Of a stretch of DNA of 64,000 nucleotides, positions 33,076 through 43,989 are shown in pieces. Each line of letters starts with the position of its first letter. The first letter of the stretch is position 1. The notes below the pieces were generated by a model, which worked only from the letters and a program-made list of their open reading frames with translations, was not told the origin of the DNA and searched no databases. The translations under genes and the position numbers were made by a program. The stretch spans positions 53,909,501-53,973,500 of the forward strand of contig CM074862.1 of the NCBI GenBank assembly GCA_037501455.1. Reading direction: 5' to 3'. This DNA is from Lantana camara. Taxonomy: Eukaryota; Streptophyta; Magnoliopsida; Lamiales; Verbenaceae.

Positions 33076-34013
33076 ATGCCTCCAAGGAGAAGAAATCGTG
33101 AGAATGTTCCTCCACCACCCCCTACCGTAGAAGATATTGTGCAAGCCCTTCTTGATCATCTTCAACAAAATCCACCACAACCAAATCCTCAAGGTGAAGG
33201 TAATAACCCTCCAAAGTGGCTTGGGGGTAATGACATAGAGGCGGAAGAATGGTTAACCGAAATCACCAAAATTTAGGAGATTTGCCCCGCTCCTTCATAA
33301 GAAAAGGTCGTATGCACCGCTCGATATATCCAAGGACAAGCTTCAAGTTGGTTGAAGGGGACAAGAACTCGTTTGGAAAGGAATGGCGAAGAATTTAATT
33401 GGGAAAATTTTACGAGGGAATTCCGTGACAAGTACATCCCTCAAAGCTCGCGGGAGAGAAGATTGCAAGAATTTCTGGACCTCAAACAAGGAGACCGGAC
33501 CGTTGAGGATTATATTCCAGAGTTTGAGAGGCCTGCTCCTTATGCCTCTCACATTACGGACAATGATACTTTGAAGGCTCAAAATTTTGTACACGGGTTA
33601 CGAGAAGATATTCAGTGAGGTTTACAAGCTGATACGGTGGATACATGGGCTAAGGCAACAAGGAAAGCTATTAAAGTCGAGGCCGAACAACGAAGATTGG
33701 AACCCCAAACCTATCACCTGGGATCAAGTTCGAGTTTGGGAAAGAGGTCGGTATTTGAAGATAACCCTCAAATCTTCGGCACGAAAGAACTTCTCGATGC
33801 TATCAAGAAACCCCGACTTCCGACTCCGGATCCGATACCCGCTCCATCGAAACTGATTCGATGTTCCTATTGCAAGAGACCGAATCACACGTAGGAGACT
33901 TCTAGGAAGAAATTGGGAGCTTGCTTTGGATGTGGAAAATTAGGACACAAGGTGAGATTGATGCCGAGGCTAATGCTATCGTCGAGGTGCAAGGTACTTT
34001 AAAACATTCATAG
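33076..34013 (+). pseudogene. gag: Gyp-2 gag pseudogene
   Basis: Starts at the ATG of MPPRRRNRENVPPPPP, right after an acceptor-like CTACAG|G. Proline-rich N-terminus, then the Gag domain with AEEWLTEITKI, the FTREFRDKYIPQSSRER stretch and HITDNDTLKAQNFVHG. Next come CSYCKRPNHT and a second knuckle, CFGCGKLGHK, that lacks its last Cys. Almost the whole length stays in one frame but has stops at 33274, 33298, 33616 and 33892. The first stands where Gyp-4 has Trp; the third where Gyp-3 has Arg. After a shift near 33960 the frame ends GTLKHS-stop at 34013, exactly where the protease would begin in an autonomous element. Confidence 0.9.
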
Positions 34014-34594
34014 CATCTCATTTCATACATTGTTTGATTTTGGGGTAACCCACCTATTTGTGTTACCTATTTGCTTACTCCGTGCGTGTGCCCATTAATT
34101 GCGTGTTGCCCTTTTCTCTTTCCTTGGTATTTCCTGCACTTGTGCTTGTTGCTGCTTATTTGTCTCGAGAGACGACTTTGAGAGTGCGAGTGTTCTAACC
34201 CTATGGTAAGTTCAGGGTCGTGATTCCACCGATCTTTCAAGGCGATTCAACAACCGTGAGAAGGTGCGAGTGGTGGCAATCCGGTGACAACGCCACTCGT
34301 GTACCTCCGAGCTCTTGAGTTAGCTTGAAATGAATCAAACGGTGGGTGTTGAATCTCGTTTAGACCCTCTCATCGTGCGAGACAAATCGAACTGCTCCTA
34401 GTCGGAACCAAGTCGAGAAGGAGCCTTTCGTCAACATTTGAAGGATCAAACCCCCTGTGCTAGAAGACCTTTCTTGAGCTAACCCTCATCGGAACATCAT
34501 GAACCTCGAACTTGGGTGAATACGAGAGAGTTGCTCGCAGTTCTTACTTGAGTAGGCAGACCTGGAGGACCAGGTCCTTTTTAAGGAGGTAGTT
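34014..34594 (+). other. Gyp-2 3' internal non-coding region and polypurine tract
   Basis: No credible frame. One CTCGAGAGACG..GAGAG element near 34163 resembles the hairpin units of Gyp-1/Gyp-3, but no array is present. GGACCAGGTCC and TTTTTAAGGAGG (34578-34589) precede the LTR and serve as polypurine tract. Confidence 0.75.
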
Positions 34595-37500
34595 TGTAAC
34601 ATCCCAACTTTTCGGCCTTTCAGGTACGACATCACGAGTGTGCTAAGTACGTATTTAATTAATTAATTATGCGATTATGTGATTTATTTGAAGATTTGAA
34701 TATTCGTTATATGCTTTACGTTTAAGTTTTAAACGTTTTTTGAACCTTTTCAATCGTTTTTAATCCGTTTAATCCCATTTTCAATTCTAGGTTTTGTGAC
34801 AACTTGGCATACGTGAATTATATGATTTATAAACTTGTTTATATGCTCGTTTATTATTTTAGAGTTCGTTTGATACGGTTTTGATACCGTTTTATTTGTT
34901 AGGGACTCGAGGGCCTAACTTGTTTTAGCGCGCCTTGGGTTCCGGAGGCCACAACTTGAGCTCGGGAATTCGGATTCGAATTCCAAAAGATGCGTCGGAC
35001 TCATAACAAAGAAAGGAAACTAAAGAACCAACTTGGTATTTTTCTAAGCCCATTTGATTGTCCGAATTTCGCCCGAACCGAACTCGTGTGACAGATTTGC
35101 CACATTTTATTTAATTAGCCATAACGACCTCAATTGTTGACCAATTCAACTCATTCTTGGCCCCACCTTTCACCAACTTGCATGTCTATCACTCTCCCTC
35201 AGCCTCACTTCGAACACACCCCAAGAGGAGGAGAAAAATTGGCCCCAAGTCAGATTTATAGGAGAAGAGGAGAGGAAGACACCCACCACTATTCATCTCT
35301 TCAAGAATTTGGACCCAATCTTAATCAAATCTCTTCCAAACTAAGAGGTAAGTTAATATTTGTGATCTCCTTCCATTTGTGGTCATTTTACCTCCTAATT
35401 TTCAAGCTTTCATCTATGTTTGATCATTCTTTGGCATATGTGATGAATAGTAACGGTTTAATGCATTTTCTTGATTCTTGTATGATTCCTTATGAATTCT
35501 TTTGATGTGAAGCATGTTATATGATCCTATGAAATCCTATTTGATTTATATGAACTTAGTTTGAGTTATGGTTAAGGATTCATGAGTGTGCCATAGATGA
35601 ACTTTGCATGAGCTTGAACCTTGTGAGCATCCCTTTCTCCTCACTTTAGCTTCGATTTTTGCATGAACTAGGGCATGAATCCTTGTATCCTTGCTGCATA
35701 TATCTTGATTTATGTGTTAGATTGGTGTTTATGTGGTTTGTTTGAAGTTTTTTGGGTGTTTTCAAGCTTATTTCTCGAAAATTTGGCCCCTGACTCAAAT
35801 CCACGACGGTGGATTCTTCCTTTGAAAAAAATCCGCCGGGGTGGATTTGGGGCAGGCCTTCTTCGGAAATTTTCTGACCTGAATCCACCGGGGTGGATTT
35901 TCTCTTTGAAAATAATCCACCGGGGTGGATTTGAGGCAGTAGCTCCCTTTGCTCCGAACTTTGTTTTCTTAGTTCTCTTCTCTTTTATTTGATTTCTCCC
36001 ACCCCAATTATGATCCTAACGTGTTAATATGTTATTATCTGATATGTTTCCTTAATTACTCTAATTTTATGAATTCATTTGATAAGTGTAAATGTGATTT
36101 GAATCGATATACGTTTGAGTGATACGAATGATATCTCTTTGCATATCTTACCTTGTTTACGTGATTTAAACTTGAATGTGCATGTGTTATGATATAAAGT
36201 GATATATTATGTGATTATTTGACATGCTATGTGTTAGTTTTACGTGTCGTTTAGGGAATTTAGATTCCTTTATGTAAGATGTGAACTTGTATGCTCCCTG
36301 TGTGATCTCTTGTTGCTTCCTTATGTGTTTTAACTTCGTATATGCTCTTGATATGCTATTATATGATGTCTTATGAGCTCGATTTATGTGTTATTGGCAT
36401 GATAATATGGTATTTGATTTGAAGTGTTTGACTTTGAATGATTATGACTTGCATTGCATCATTCGCATTCATACGCATTTGCCGAGCGTCTATATGGCTC
36501 ATTGTGAGTTTAAGTATATCTTTGATGTTTGTCTTGTTCAGAGGAGTATCCCGTTGGTGACGTGGTTGCTCCATAGGCGTTGGTTTTATCCCCGTTTGCC
36601 TCGATGTCGTCAGTGTAAAGGTGAGGTTAGGTTATAGTTACAGCCTAAAGATATGTAACCGATATGTATGCATGTGATTATAAGCCTTAAGTATATGTAA
36701 ATAGGTGTGCGATATGAATATGTACGATTATGTTATATGTTGTGGAATAAGATACACTATGTGTAAGTCTACGTATGTGTGTGAGTATGAATGATATGTG
36801 TGTGTACGTGTGTGTGTGTGTGGGTATGCATATGTGTATGTATGATACGTATGTATGTGTGTATGTATGATACATATGCATGTGATAAGTATGTAAGTGT
36901 GTATGTTTGATAAGTGTGCATATGGTAAGTATGTACAGGTGTGTGGTATGGTTTGTATGCAGTTGATAAGAACGTGTGATGTGGGTTATGGTAAGTGTGT
37001 TGGGTGTGTATGTTCCGGGTAAGTGTGATTCTGATTCTGATTCCGAATATGTTTGAGCGTGTGTGTGTTCTGAATCCGGTACGGCTCATTTTAGGTCGAC
37101 GGATGTGTGCGTGTGTTATGAATCCAAGATGGCTCATTTTAGGTCGGCGGATGGTATGTGTGTACGTTTGGTTAGGTGTGTGTTATGTTTGATTTCTGCT
37201 ATGTTAGTCTGTTAAGAATTAGTTCGTAAAATGGGAGTGGATTCTTAATTAATAAAATTTGGTTGTTTTGGCCTTCGGCCTAACTCTTTTATTCCCTATA
37301 CCTAGTATCACGTGTGAAAATGGTTTAGAATGTAAAAACCACGTCCCGGTTCATGAACTCCCTTATGTGATATGTGCTATGCTGTCTATATGTATGTACG
37401 CGTGCGTGTGTAGCCCCTCACTCAGTCAGTGTGACTGACCCCTCCCTCTTTATGTTTTTAGTTTGCAGGTACCGGTCTATCGTTTCGACCTAGGCGGTTT

Positions 37501-37882
37501 GCTGTCGGTTGGAATCTTATCAGTCTAGTTGAGTCTGCATTTTCGTATTTAGTTCACTCTGCATTTATACTTTTGAAGTTTGTATTTTGAGGGTTGATTT
37601 TGTATTTGTAACTTTTGGTACCGTTTTGTTAAGTTTGTAAATAATCCGGTTGAAGTGGTTTATAACCTTGACAATATGCCTTGTTTAAGTTAGTTGAATG
37701 CTTCTGCTTTTGTATGTTTTCTTTTTGCGTGCTCTGTTTGAGGGTTTAGACCGCCTAGCTTAGGAAGGTCTTTTGTTTGTCACCCATTCGCTAGTGCTTG
37801 GTTCGTGTACGGATTCTCCATTTTGTTACACATGTCGAGTTCTAGTACGGGGGATGTGGCGCTTTGCGCTTGGGGTGCTACA
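34595..37882 (+). mobile_element. Gyp-2 3' LTR (uninterrupted, 3.29 kb)
   Basis: TGTAACATCCC to GGGGTGCTACA. Reference copy for the interrupted 5' LTR; it keeps the empty Cop-2 target near 37010. Contains donor-like AG|GTAAGT at 35347/35348, the palindromes at 35797-35932, microsatellite at 36750-37016 and acceptor-like TTTGCAG|G at 37468. Confidence 0.95.
35797..35932 (+). repeat. Palindrome array of Gyp-2 3' LTR
   Basis: Four ATCCACCGGGGTGGAT-type units at about 35797-35815, 35830-35848, 35882-35900 and 35913-35932. Unit 2 has CCGCC on one arm only. Same number and spacing as in the 5' LTR. Confidence 0.88.
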
Positions 37883-40212
37883 GCATGAATTTGGTAATTG
37901 AATTGATTATTTTAGTTAGACTTTGATGAATTCGTATGGTGTAAATATGCAACGTTTGAAATTATCCTTGTCATGATTGTGATCTTATGAACCATGGACA
38001 TGCTTGATTAATAATGTTAATATGCTCGTTGTTGTTTAGCTAATTGTTTACGTTCTTATGCTAAGTGCCTTGTGACTCTCACTTCAAATGCTTATACTCT
38101 CTTAAGCTATGCATTCTTACGAACTTGTATGCACTTTTTATCATGCTTGGAACCGTGTTTTAGTGTAGAGCCTTCTATTTTGTACCGAGAAGTCTTAAAT
38201 GCCCTTTTAATGTTTAAACTGAAAATCCAAACGGCCGTGTGAGCACTCTTTGGTTGGAATTCATGTGACGTATTTTCTTGACCGTTTTGCTTTGTTTTCA
38301 CTTGCATTACACTTCCGAACCCCGAGCATGATTTACCTTGTTTGGAATCATGTTTCTGTATGTGATATCTTTGATGCTTTAATTATGTTGTTGAAACTTG
38401 CTTGCTAATGTGCAATCAACGTGACGTCTTACGTAAATTGGATTTGTAAATGCTAACTATATATGTTTGGTAATTGTTAAGATTATGGATACGTATTCCC
38501 TGACCTTTCATTCTTTATGTGGTTGCTTATACTTATCGATGACCTTTTGTGCAATCTCTATGCTCTATTTGACCATAACATATCATGATAAGCATATTAG
38601 AATCATCCTTGCATGCATTTATCTCATGTTAAGCAAGATACTTCGTCGTGCGTCATGTTAAGGGGTCTTTTTGGTCAAGTCTTAATTGTGGAGTATATGT
38701 GTATGTCTTGTATAAGTGGTGAGCCACAGGAGGTCAAGTGCTTGTTGTTCGTTTGGTCAACTTCTTCTTGGTAACTTCGGTCCAGGTGAGGAGTTATGTT
38801 AAAATGTTTTCAAACTGTGTACAATACCGTATAACCTTCATGATTTGTTTTCAATATTCGTTTTCAAATTATATATAGGCTTTCTATATGCCGGTTTTGG
38901 GAGCTTGGCTCGTTATACATAATTAGTTGCTGATTGAAAATGGTTTACAAGTATGGTATGAACCTTGGTATACGAGATAGGTACCCGAAATGTTTGGTTT
39001 TGAGAAGGATATATATATGTATGGTTGTGCCTTGTGTAACGAGATTATGTAGACCATGTGATGTGAGTTGCATGGAGTGTTGTACCTTGTAAGGACGCTT
39101 GCTTGGGGAATTCTTAGATAGCCCTCGGGGACGGAGGTAAGTAGCATTAGGAAGTTCCCACTGTGGACGCTTGCAAGGGCTGACGGATGCCTCCTTAGGA
39201 AGTTCCCACTGTGGACAAGATTACTAAGACTCTGAGGAGGTTTCAGGGCTGAAGTTCTCTTGGGGAGAACAAGGTGTCATGGACCGACTTCTCCATATGT
39301 ATGGATGTTCGGGGGTGCGCAACCTCGACATCAATGGTACTATGGTTGGATTGGTATGATATTATGTTTGGTTTGGAGAGTTTGGATGGAGTGCTCATTC
39401 TCGCCGAACCAGTTTGTTGTAGTTTATGATCCGTTGTTTTGAAAACCCTTGCATTGATTTTGAAAAGTTAAATGGACCATGAACGCCTTCGATATAGCAT
39501 ACAGTATACCCTTTATTATATTCTTTATATTATATCCTCACCGGTTCCTTTTGAACTGACTCTTCAACCTACGTATTGTCTGCAGGTTTTCTGGGGTCTT
39601 GCTAGGCGGTATGTCATAGAGTCTTGGCTCGTAGAAGTTGTGTCGGGTCTGCATTTACTTTAAGTTGATGTTCATGTATGTTATTATGGTTTAATGCTTT
39701 CGTTAGCCTTGGTGGGCATTATGATAAAGTTGAAAATGTTACATTCTTATATGAATTCCGTTTATGAAAATTGTAGAGGTTGGGATCGTGATGATCCAAT
39801 GATATTTGGATATATTATTCTGTCGGGACAGGTGACTAGGTAGTTGAACCCCGTATTTATGATTTTATTTCAGGACAGGTGCCTAGGAAGTGGAACCCGT
39901 ATTTATATTATTTCTTATCGGGACAGGTTGCATGCTCTTAAACCCGTTGAACTGCGTGATGTGTTGACTAACGTTTATGAATTTATTCCGATTGCATGCT
40001 ACATGTTTGTTGAAAAAATTTTATGCTCGCTTCCACATGTTTGTTGCTTTCTTTATGGCGCGTTGAGTTGAGTTGTTTAGGTACTACCTAGCCAGGTTGT
40101 TCGTCCATCACCGCTTGCTTTGGGAACGACACGTATATGGATGCCAGTTTCATATACGAGTTAGACTCTTAGCGCGGGGTAGGATGTGATTGCCCTCCGC
40201 CGGGGCGTTACA
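37883..40212 (+). mobile_element. Gyp-1 3' LTR, last part (inferred)
   Basis: Begins with the second GCATG target copy of Gyp-2 and ends GGGGCGTTACA at 40212. It has an acceptor-like CTGCAG|G after a pyrimidine tract (39585), three CGGGACAGGT..GAACCC units (39822-39949) and two direct copies of GGAAGTTCCCACTGTGGAC, period 48 (39150, 39198). No coding frame of interest. Right flank is the Cop-1 LTR. Confidence 0.7.
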
Positions 40213-40853
40213 CTTTAATTTAATTATGAATTATTATAAAGTCCAAGTTTGAAATTAAGTGATCAATAAATAATTAATTAATTATTGACATTAATTTATT
40301 CATTGTGAATAAATAAAAATATCTCATTAAATATCTAAAGGAGTTAGATAGAATTACTTGAAGGGTAAGTTGATCACAAGGTATTTTGGTCAAAGTAGAA
40401 AAGCTTAGCAAGTAATTAGAAATCTTGGAGCATAAAAAATCCTTGTCCAACAAGGCATAGAGCTTCGAACGACCTAGCCTTATTTAAGGGAGGGGTTCGA
40501 ACCCAATGCGAGTTTGATAGCAAAATCTCCTAAATCACTACACAATCCCTTAGAGCCTAAACACTGAATATAGTACTAGCATCCTCCCTATTCAGGTCGT
40601 GATCAAGATTGGTGTGGATTATTGCTCTAGAGGACTACAATTTTCGAGTTTTGAAGATTTGAAGATTCGAAGAAGTTCGAGGGACTTGCCACTTAAAGCG
40701 AACTTGAGGGCGTCTCAAAACATGCCAAGAAAACATCAATTTAAGTGAGTTTCTTGAAACCTTACAAATCGGGAATAGGAATTGTAAGATTCGATCTTAC
40801 TTATTGGGAAAAAAATTTAAATTTTGATACTTTACTATTTTGTTTTCCCAAGA
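40213..40853 (+). mobile_element. Cop-1 5' LTR, 3' part
   Basis: Divergent version of the copia LTR, cut on its left by Gyp-1. It keeps the AT-rich part, the ACTAGCATCC and GATCAAG..TTGGTG landmarks and the end TTTTCCCAAGA (CA changed to GA). A TATA-like TTATTTAAGG lies at 40480. The left part of this LTR is outside the window, to the left of Gyp-1. Confidence 0.85.
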
Positions 40854-40855
40854 AG

Positions 40856-40868
40856 TGGTATCAGAGCT
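40856..40868 (+). other. Primer-binding site of Cop-1
   Basis: TGGTATCAGAGCT, two bases after the LTR end. Confidence 0.88.
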
Positions 40869-43041
40869 AGGCTGTAAGGCCTGATTCTGATTCGTCTTCG
40901 TATAGCGAATTTGGTAGAAATTTTTAGATTTAGATGTGATTGAGTATTCATGAGTTTTTTAGAAATCTGAAAAAAAAATTGAATCTTCGCTTCTCTTGAA
41001 ATTTCTGAAAAGCGTGTTATGAAAATTTTGATTGAAAGTGTTGAAAGTGTTGAAAATTTTATGAAAACCATTTTATCAAAATTTAATTTTTTTTTTTGGA
41101 TTGATTTGAGCTTTTGAGGTAGGGCGTCGCACGCCTAGGCCCGCATCACCACCGTGCCATAACTCCCGTAACCGCGTGGGAGTCCTAGCATAATAGTCCT
41201 GCAACCGAGGGGGACCATCCGTGCAACAACTCCCGTAACTATGCGGGACCATCTCAGCCAGCGCCTAGCCGCGCTCGGCAGCTCCTCCCGCAACCGCGCG
41301 GGAGCCCTCCCGCCTCGCCTGCTAGCTGCGCGGCTTGCAGGCAAGAGCAGCTTAGTCTCGAGCGGTCTCGTTTTTAATGTTTTGTTCAATCCATTCCTAA
41401 TTTAATTTTTCTGATAAAATTTCCTTTATTAAAAAAAATTATTTTTGAAATAATTACTTAAATTTGGATTTTATAAAATTAAACGGATTTAATTTTTCGA
41501 AAAAATTACACTTATTATTTTTGAAATAATGAAGAGATAAAATTATTAATTTTCAGAAATTGATTGGAATTTTATTCATTTAAGATTTCTTGGATTATTT
41601 GAAAAGGCTCATGATCAAGAATTACATCTAAGTCGTATTTTAAGTTACTAGAACTTGAAGCGAGAATTTTAATTTATGGGTAAATTTAAATTCTTGCAAT
41701 TTTATTTATGTTAGGTGATCATGGGTTTTTTAATCTTGTGATGCTTTTATTTACGAAAAATGGATGGTTTAAATTGGGGTTGGAGCCCCATAGTTGCGTT
41801 TTTCCAATTGGGGTCGGTGTCTCACTTATGTGCGTACTGTTATTTGTTTATGTTGTGGCTTTCCATATTACTGTTTTTTGGGCCGGGGTATGCCCCGTGT
41901 ATTTATCTAAGACCAATATGAAGATTGAGCCTTATTACTTTATGTCTTTTTCTTCTTATTGTAAATTGAGAGTAGATTTAGGCGGTGAGGTCTTTTTTCT
42001 TTCATTTTGGAGACAATGCACCCAAAGAGTAAGATGTATCCACCACCAAGTAGCAAGGAAGCCATAAGTGAAGACCCCTCAAATTGTTAGAGAGGGTTTC
42101 TATTATTGTAATAGATAGGACATCGTTTTATTTCCATTTCCCTTATGTGATATAAACTGTTTTATGTGGCATGTATGTTAGAACTTGTGGTTGTGGAGTA
42201 GCTCCCACATATCACGCATAAGATAGGAAAAACCCATGATCATCTCATGTTAGTATCATGCTAGGAACATGTTATTTGCAATGTGCTTGTGTGAATGCAT
42301 TTAAGTTGTTCTTACATTAATCAAGACTAAAAATTGGATAACATATATGTTGGTGAGGTCGAACCGGACAACTCTCCGGTTAAAATCGAAATAATTCCCA
42401 CTTAAATATTAAGCAAATTTTTGAAAATAGGTGTTTTGTTCGACGTGAAAGCTTTGAACTAAATTCCTAGCATTCCATATGTAGGATTTAACTTTAATAG
42501 GGGAGCTAATTACTGGCCATGAGTCGTGGGGTGATTATGTGGAACCTATTAGTTCCTAGTATCCTAATTGATCACACTTAGTGATCAATATTTCATAATC
42601 GATTTTAGCAAGGTGATGGCCACGAGTCGTGGGTCGTTCGAACTATGTTTTTTTCCTGATCTTAGGATTGATAGGTCTTGCTTAACGCCTAAGTAAATAA
42701 GAATGTCACACGAGTCGTGGGTCCTTTTTGAAAGATGGGCGATGCAAAAATCATTACTAAGGATTCCACAGAGTTGGAATTGGCAAGTCGTATCTAACTT
42801 AAACTTTATGGAGAATGGCCACGAGTCGTGGGTTCAAAATAACGTGCTTGGGATCTTACTACCCATTGGGAAAACGAGTTTCCTCTAGGATCTTTAGGGA
42901 ATTATAGATCTTCTAAAAATAGTGGGAGCAACATAGATTAAAGACCTAATCTTATATATATCGTTATTATTCAGCATGCTCACTTAGTTCTTTGTTTTTC
43001 CATTTTGGTCGTAGATTCTGTGATTCTCTACGTATTTTGAA
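40869..43041 (+). other. Cop-1 untranslated leader
   Basis: Same plan as Cop-2. A GC-rich block at 41125-41365 has different palindromes (CTCCCGTAACCGCGTGGGAG, CTCCCGCAACCGCGCGGGAG). The conserved hairpin is at 42362-42381 and the CGAGTCGTGGG motifs are at about 42515, 42618, 42704 and 42817. No coding frame. Confidence 0.75.
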
Positions 43042-43989
43042 ATGGTAACCAAAAACCCTCTTGTATCGATCCTCGAGGCAAACAAGTTGACTGGTCCCAA
43101 CTATTCTGATTGGCTTAGGAATCTAAAAATTGTTCAAGATTCTGAGAAGAGAACTTATGTTCTCTTTGAGGTGGAGCACGTTCCTAAAGGGGAAGCTCCA
43201 ACCTGGGCTGAACGGGACGTGATCCAGAAGTTAAAGGATGATAATCTCCAAACCCGTTGTCTCATGATTACTAATATGTCTCCGGACATACGAAGACAAC
43301 ATGAGTCCATGGAATTTTCTTGGGAGATTTAAGACGACTTAGAGCAACTTTAGCACCCTCATGAGCGTGTTACAAGGTATAACATCTCAAAAGAATTGTT
43401 CCATTTGAGAACGAGGGAAGGTACAAGTGTCAATGAATATGGACTCAAGTTTCTTGCTCTTACTGAGACACTTGCCTCCATAAACATGCCACTGAGAGAT
43501 GAGCTTTCAGTGGATTTGTTGCTAGCCTCGCCCCCACCATCATTAAACCCTTTTGTCCTTAACTTCAACATGAATCATGCAAATGCTAGTGTAGCTGAGT
43601 TAATTAGTCAGCTTGTGACTGCTAAAAACACGATCAACAAGAACAATAAAGTTATGATGGTCACAACTCCATCTTCTTCTAAGCCTTCTAAAGGCAAGGG
43701 CAAGAAAGCCCAAAAGAAGAAGAAGTCCCTTAGGCCCAATAGAGGCATCACGAAGGGAAAAGCCCAAAAGAAGAAACGTGATCAGAAAGAGGACATTTGC
43801 TTCTATTGTGGCAAATCGAGGTATTGGAGGAGAAACTGTCAGGAGTACAATGCTACTCTAAAGAAAAGTATGTTTCTCGTTGTAGTAAATCTTTCTATTA
43901 GTTCTAACTTTTGGGTACTTGATACCGGTTGTGGATCTCATATCTATAATCACTTACAGATGCTAAGTGAGGTTCGGCAGCTCAAATGA
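43042..43989 (+). pseudogene. gag-pro: Cop-1 gag/protease pseudogene
   Basis: N-terminus MVTKNPLVSILEANKL from 43042, closing at 43332 after a shift and stops. It is resumed from 43396 with LSVDLLLAS, a lysine-rich region, the knuckle CFYCGKSRYWRRNC (the His position is lost) and the protease WVLDTGCGSHIY. Homologous throughout to Cop-2. Decay is heavier, so Cop-1 is the older insertion, as its outermost position also shows. Confidence 0.88.

Larger units (their letters stand above)
19527..37882 (+). mobile_element. Gyp-2: gag-only gypsy element with nested Cop-2
   Basis: Complete non-autonomous element: 5' LTR 19527-32845 (interrupted by Cop-2), internal region of only 1749 bases (32846-34594) and 3' LTR 34595-37882. 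The target copies are GCATG at 19522-19526 and 37883-37887. Without Cop-2 the 5' LTR is about 3281 bases against 3288 for the 3' LTR. The internal part holds primer site, gag pseudogene and polypurine tract but no protease, RT, RNase H or integrase, so it depended on enzymes from another element. The layout matches the TR-GAG class described in plants. Confidence 0.95.
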
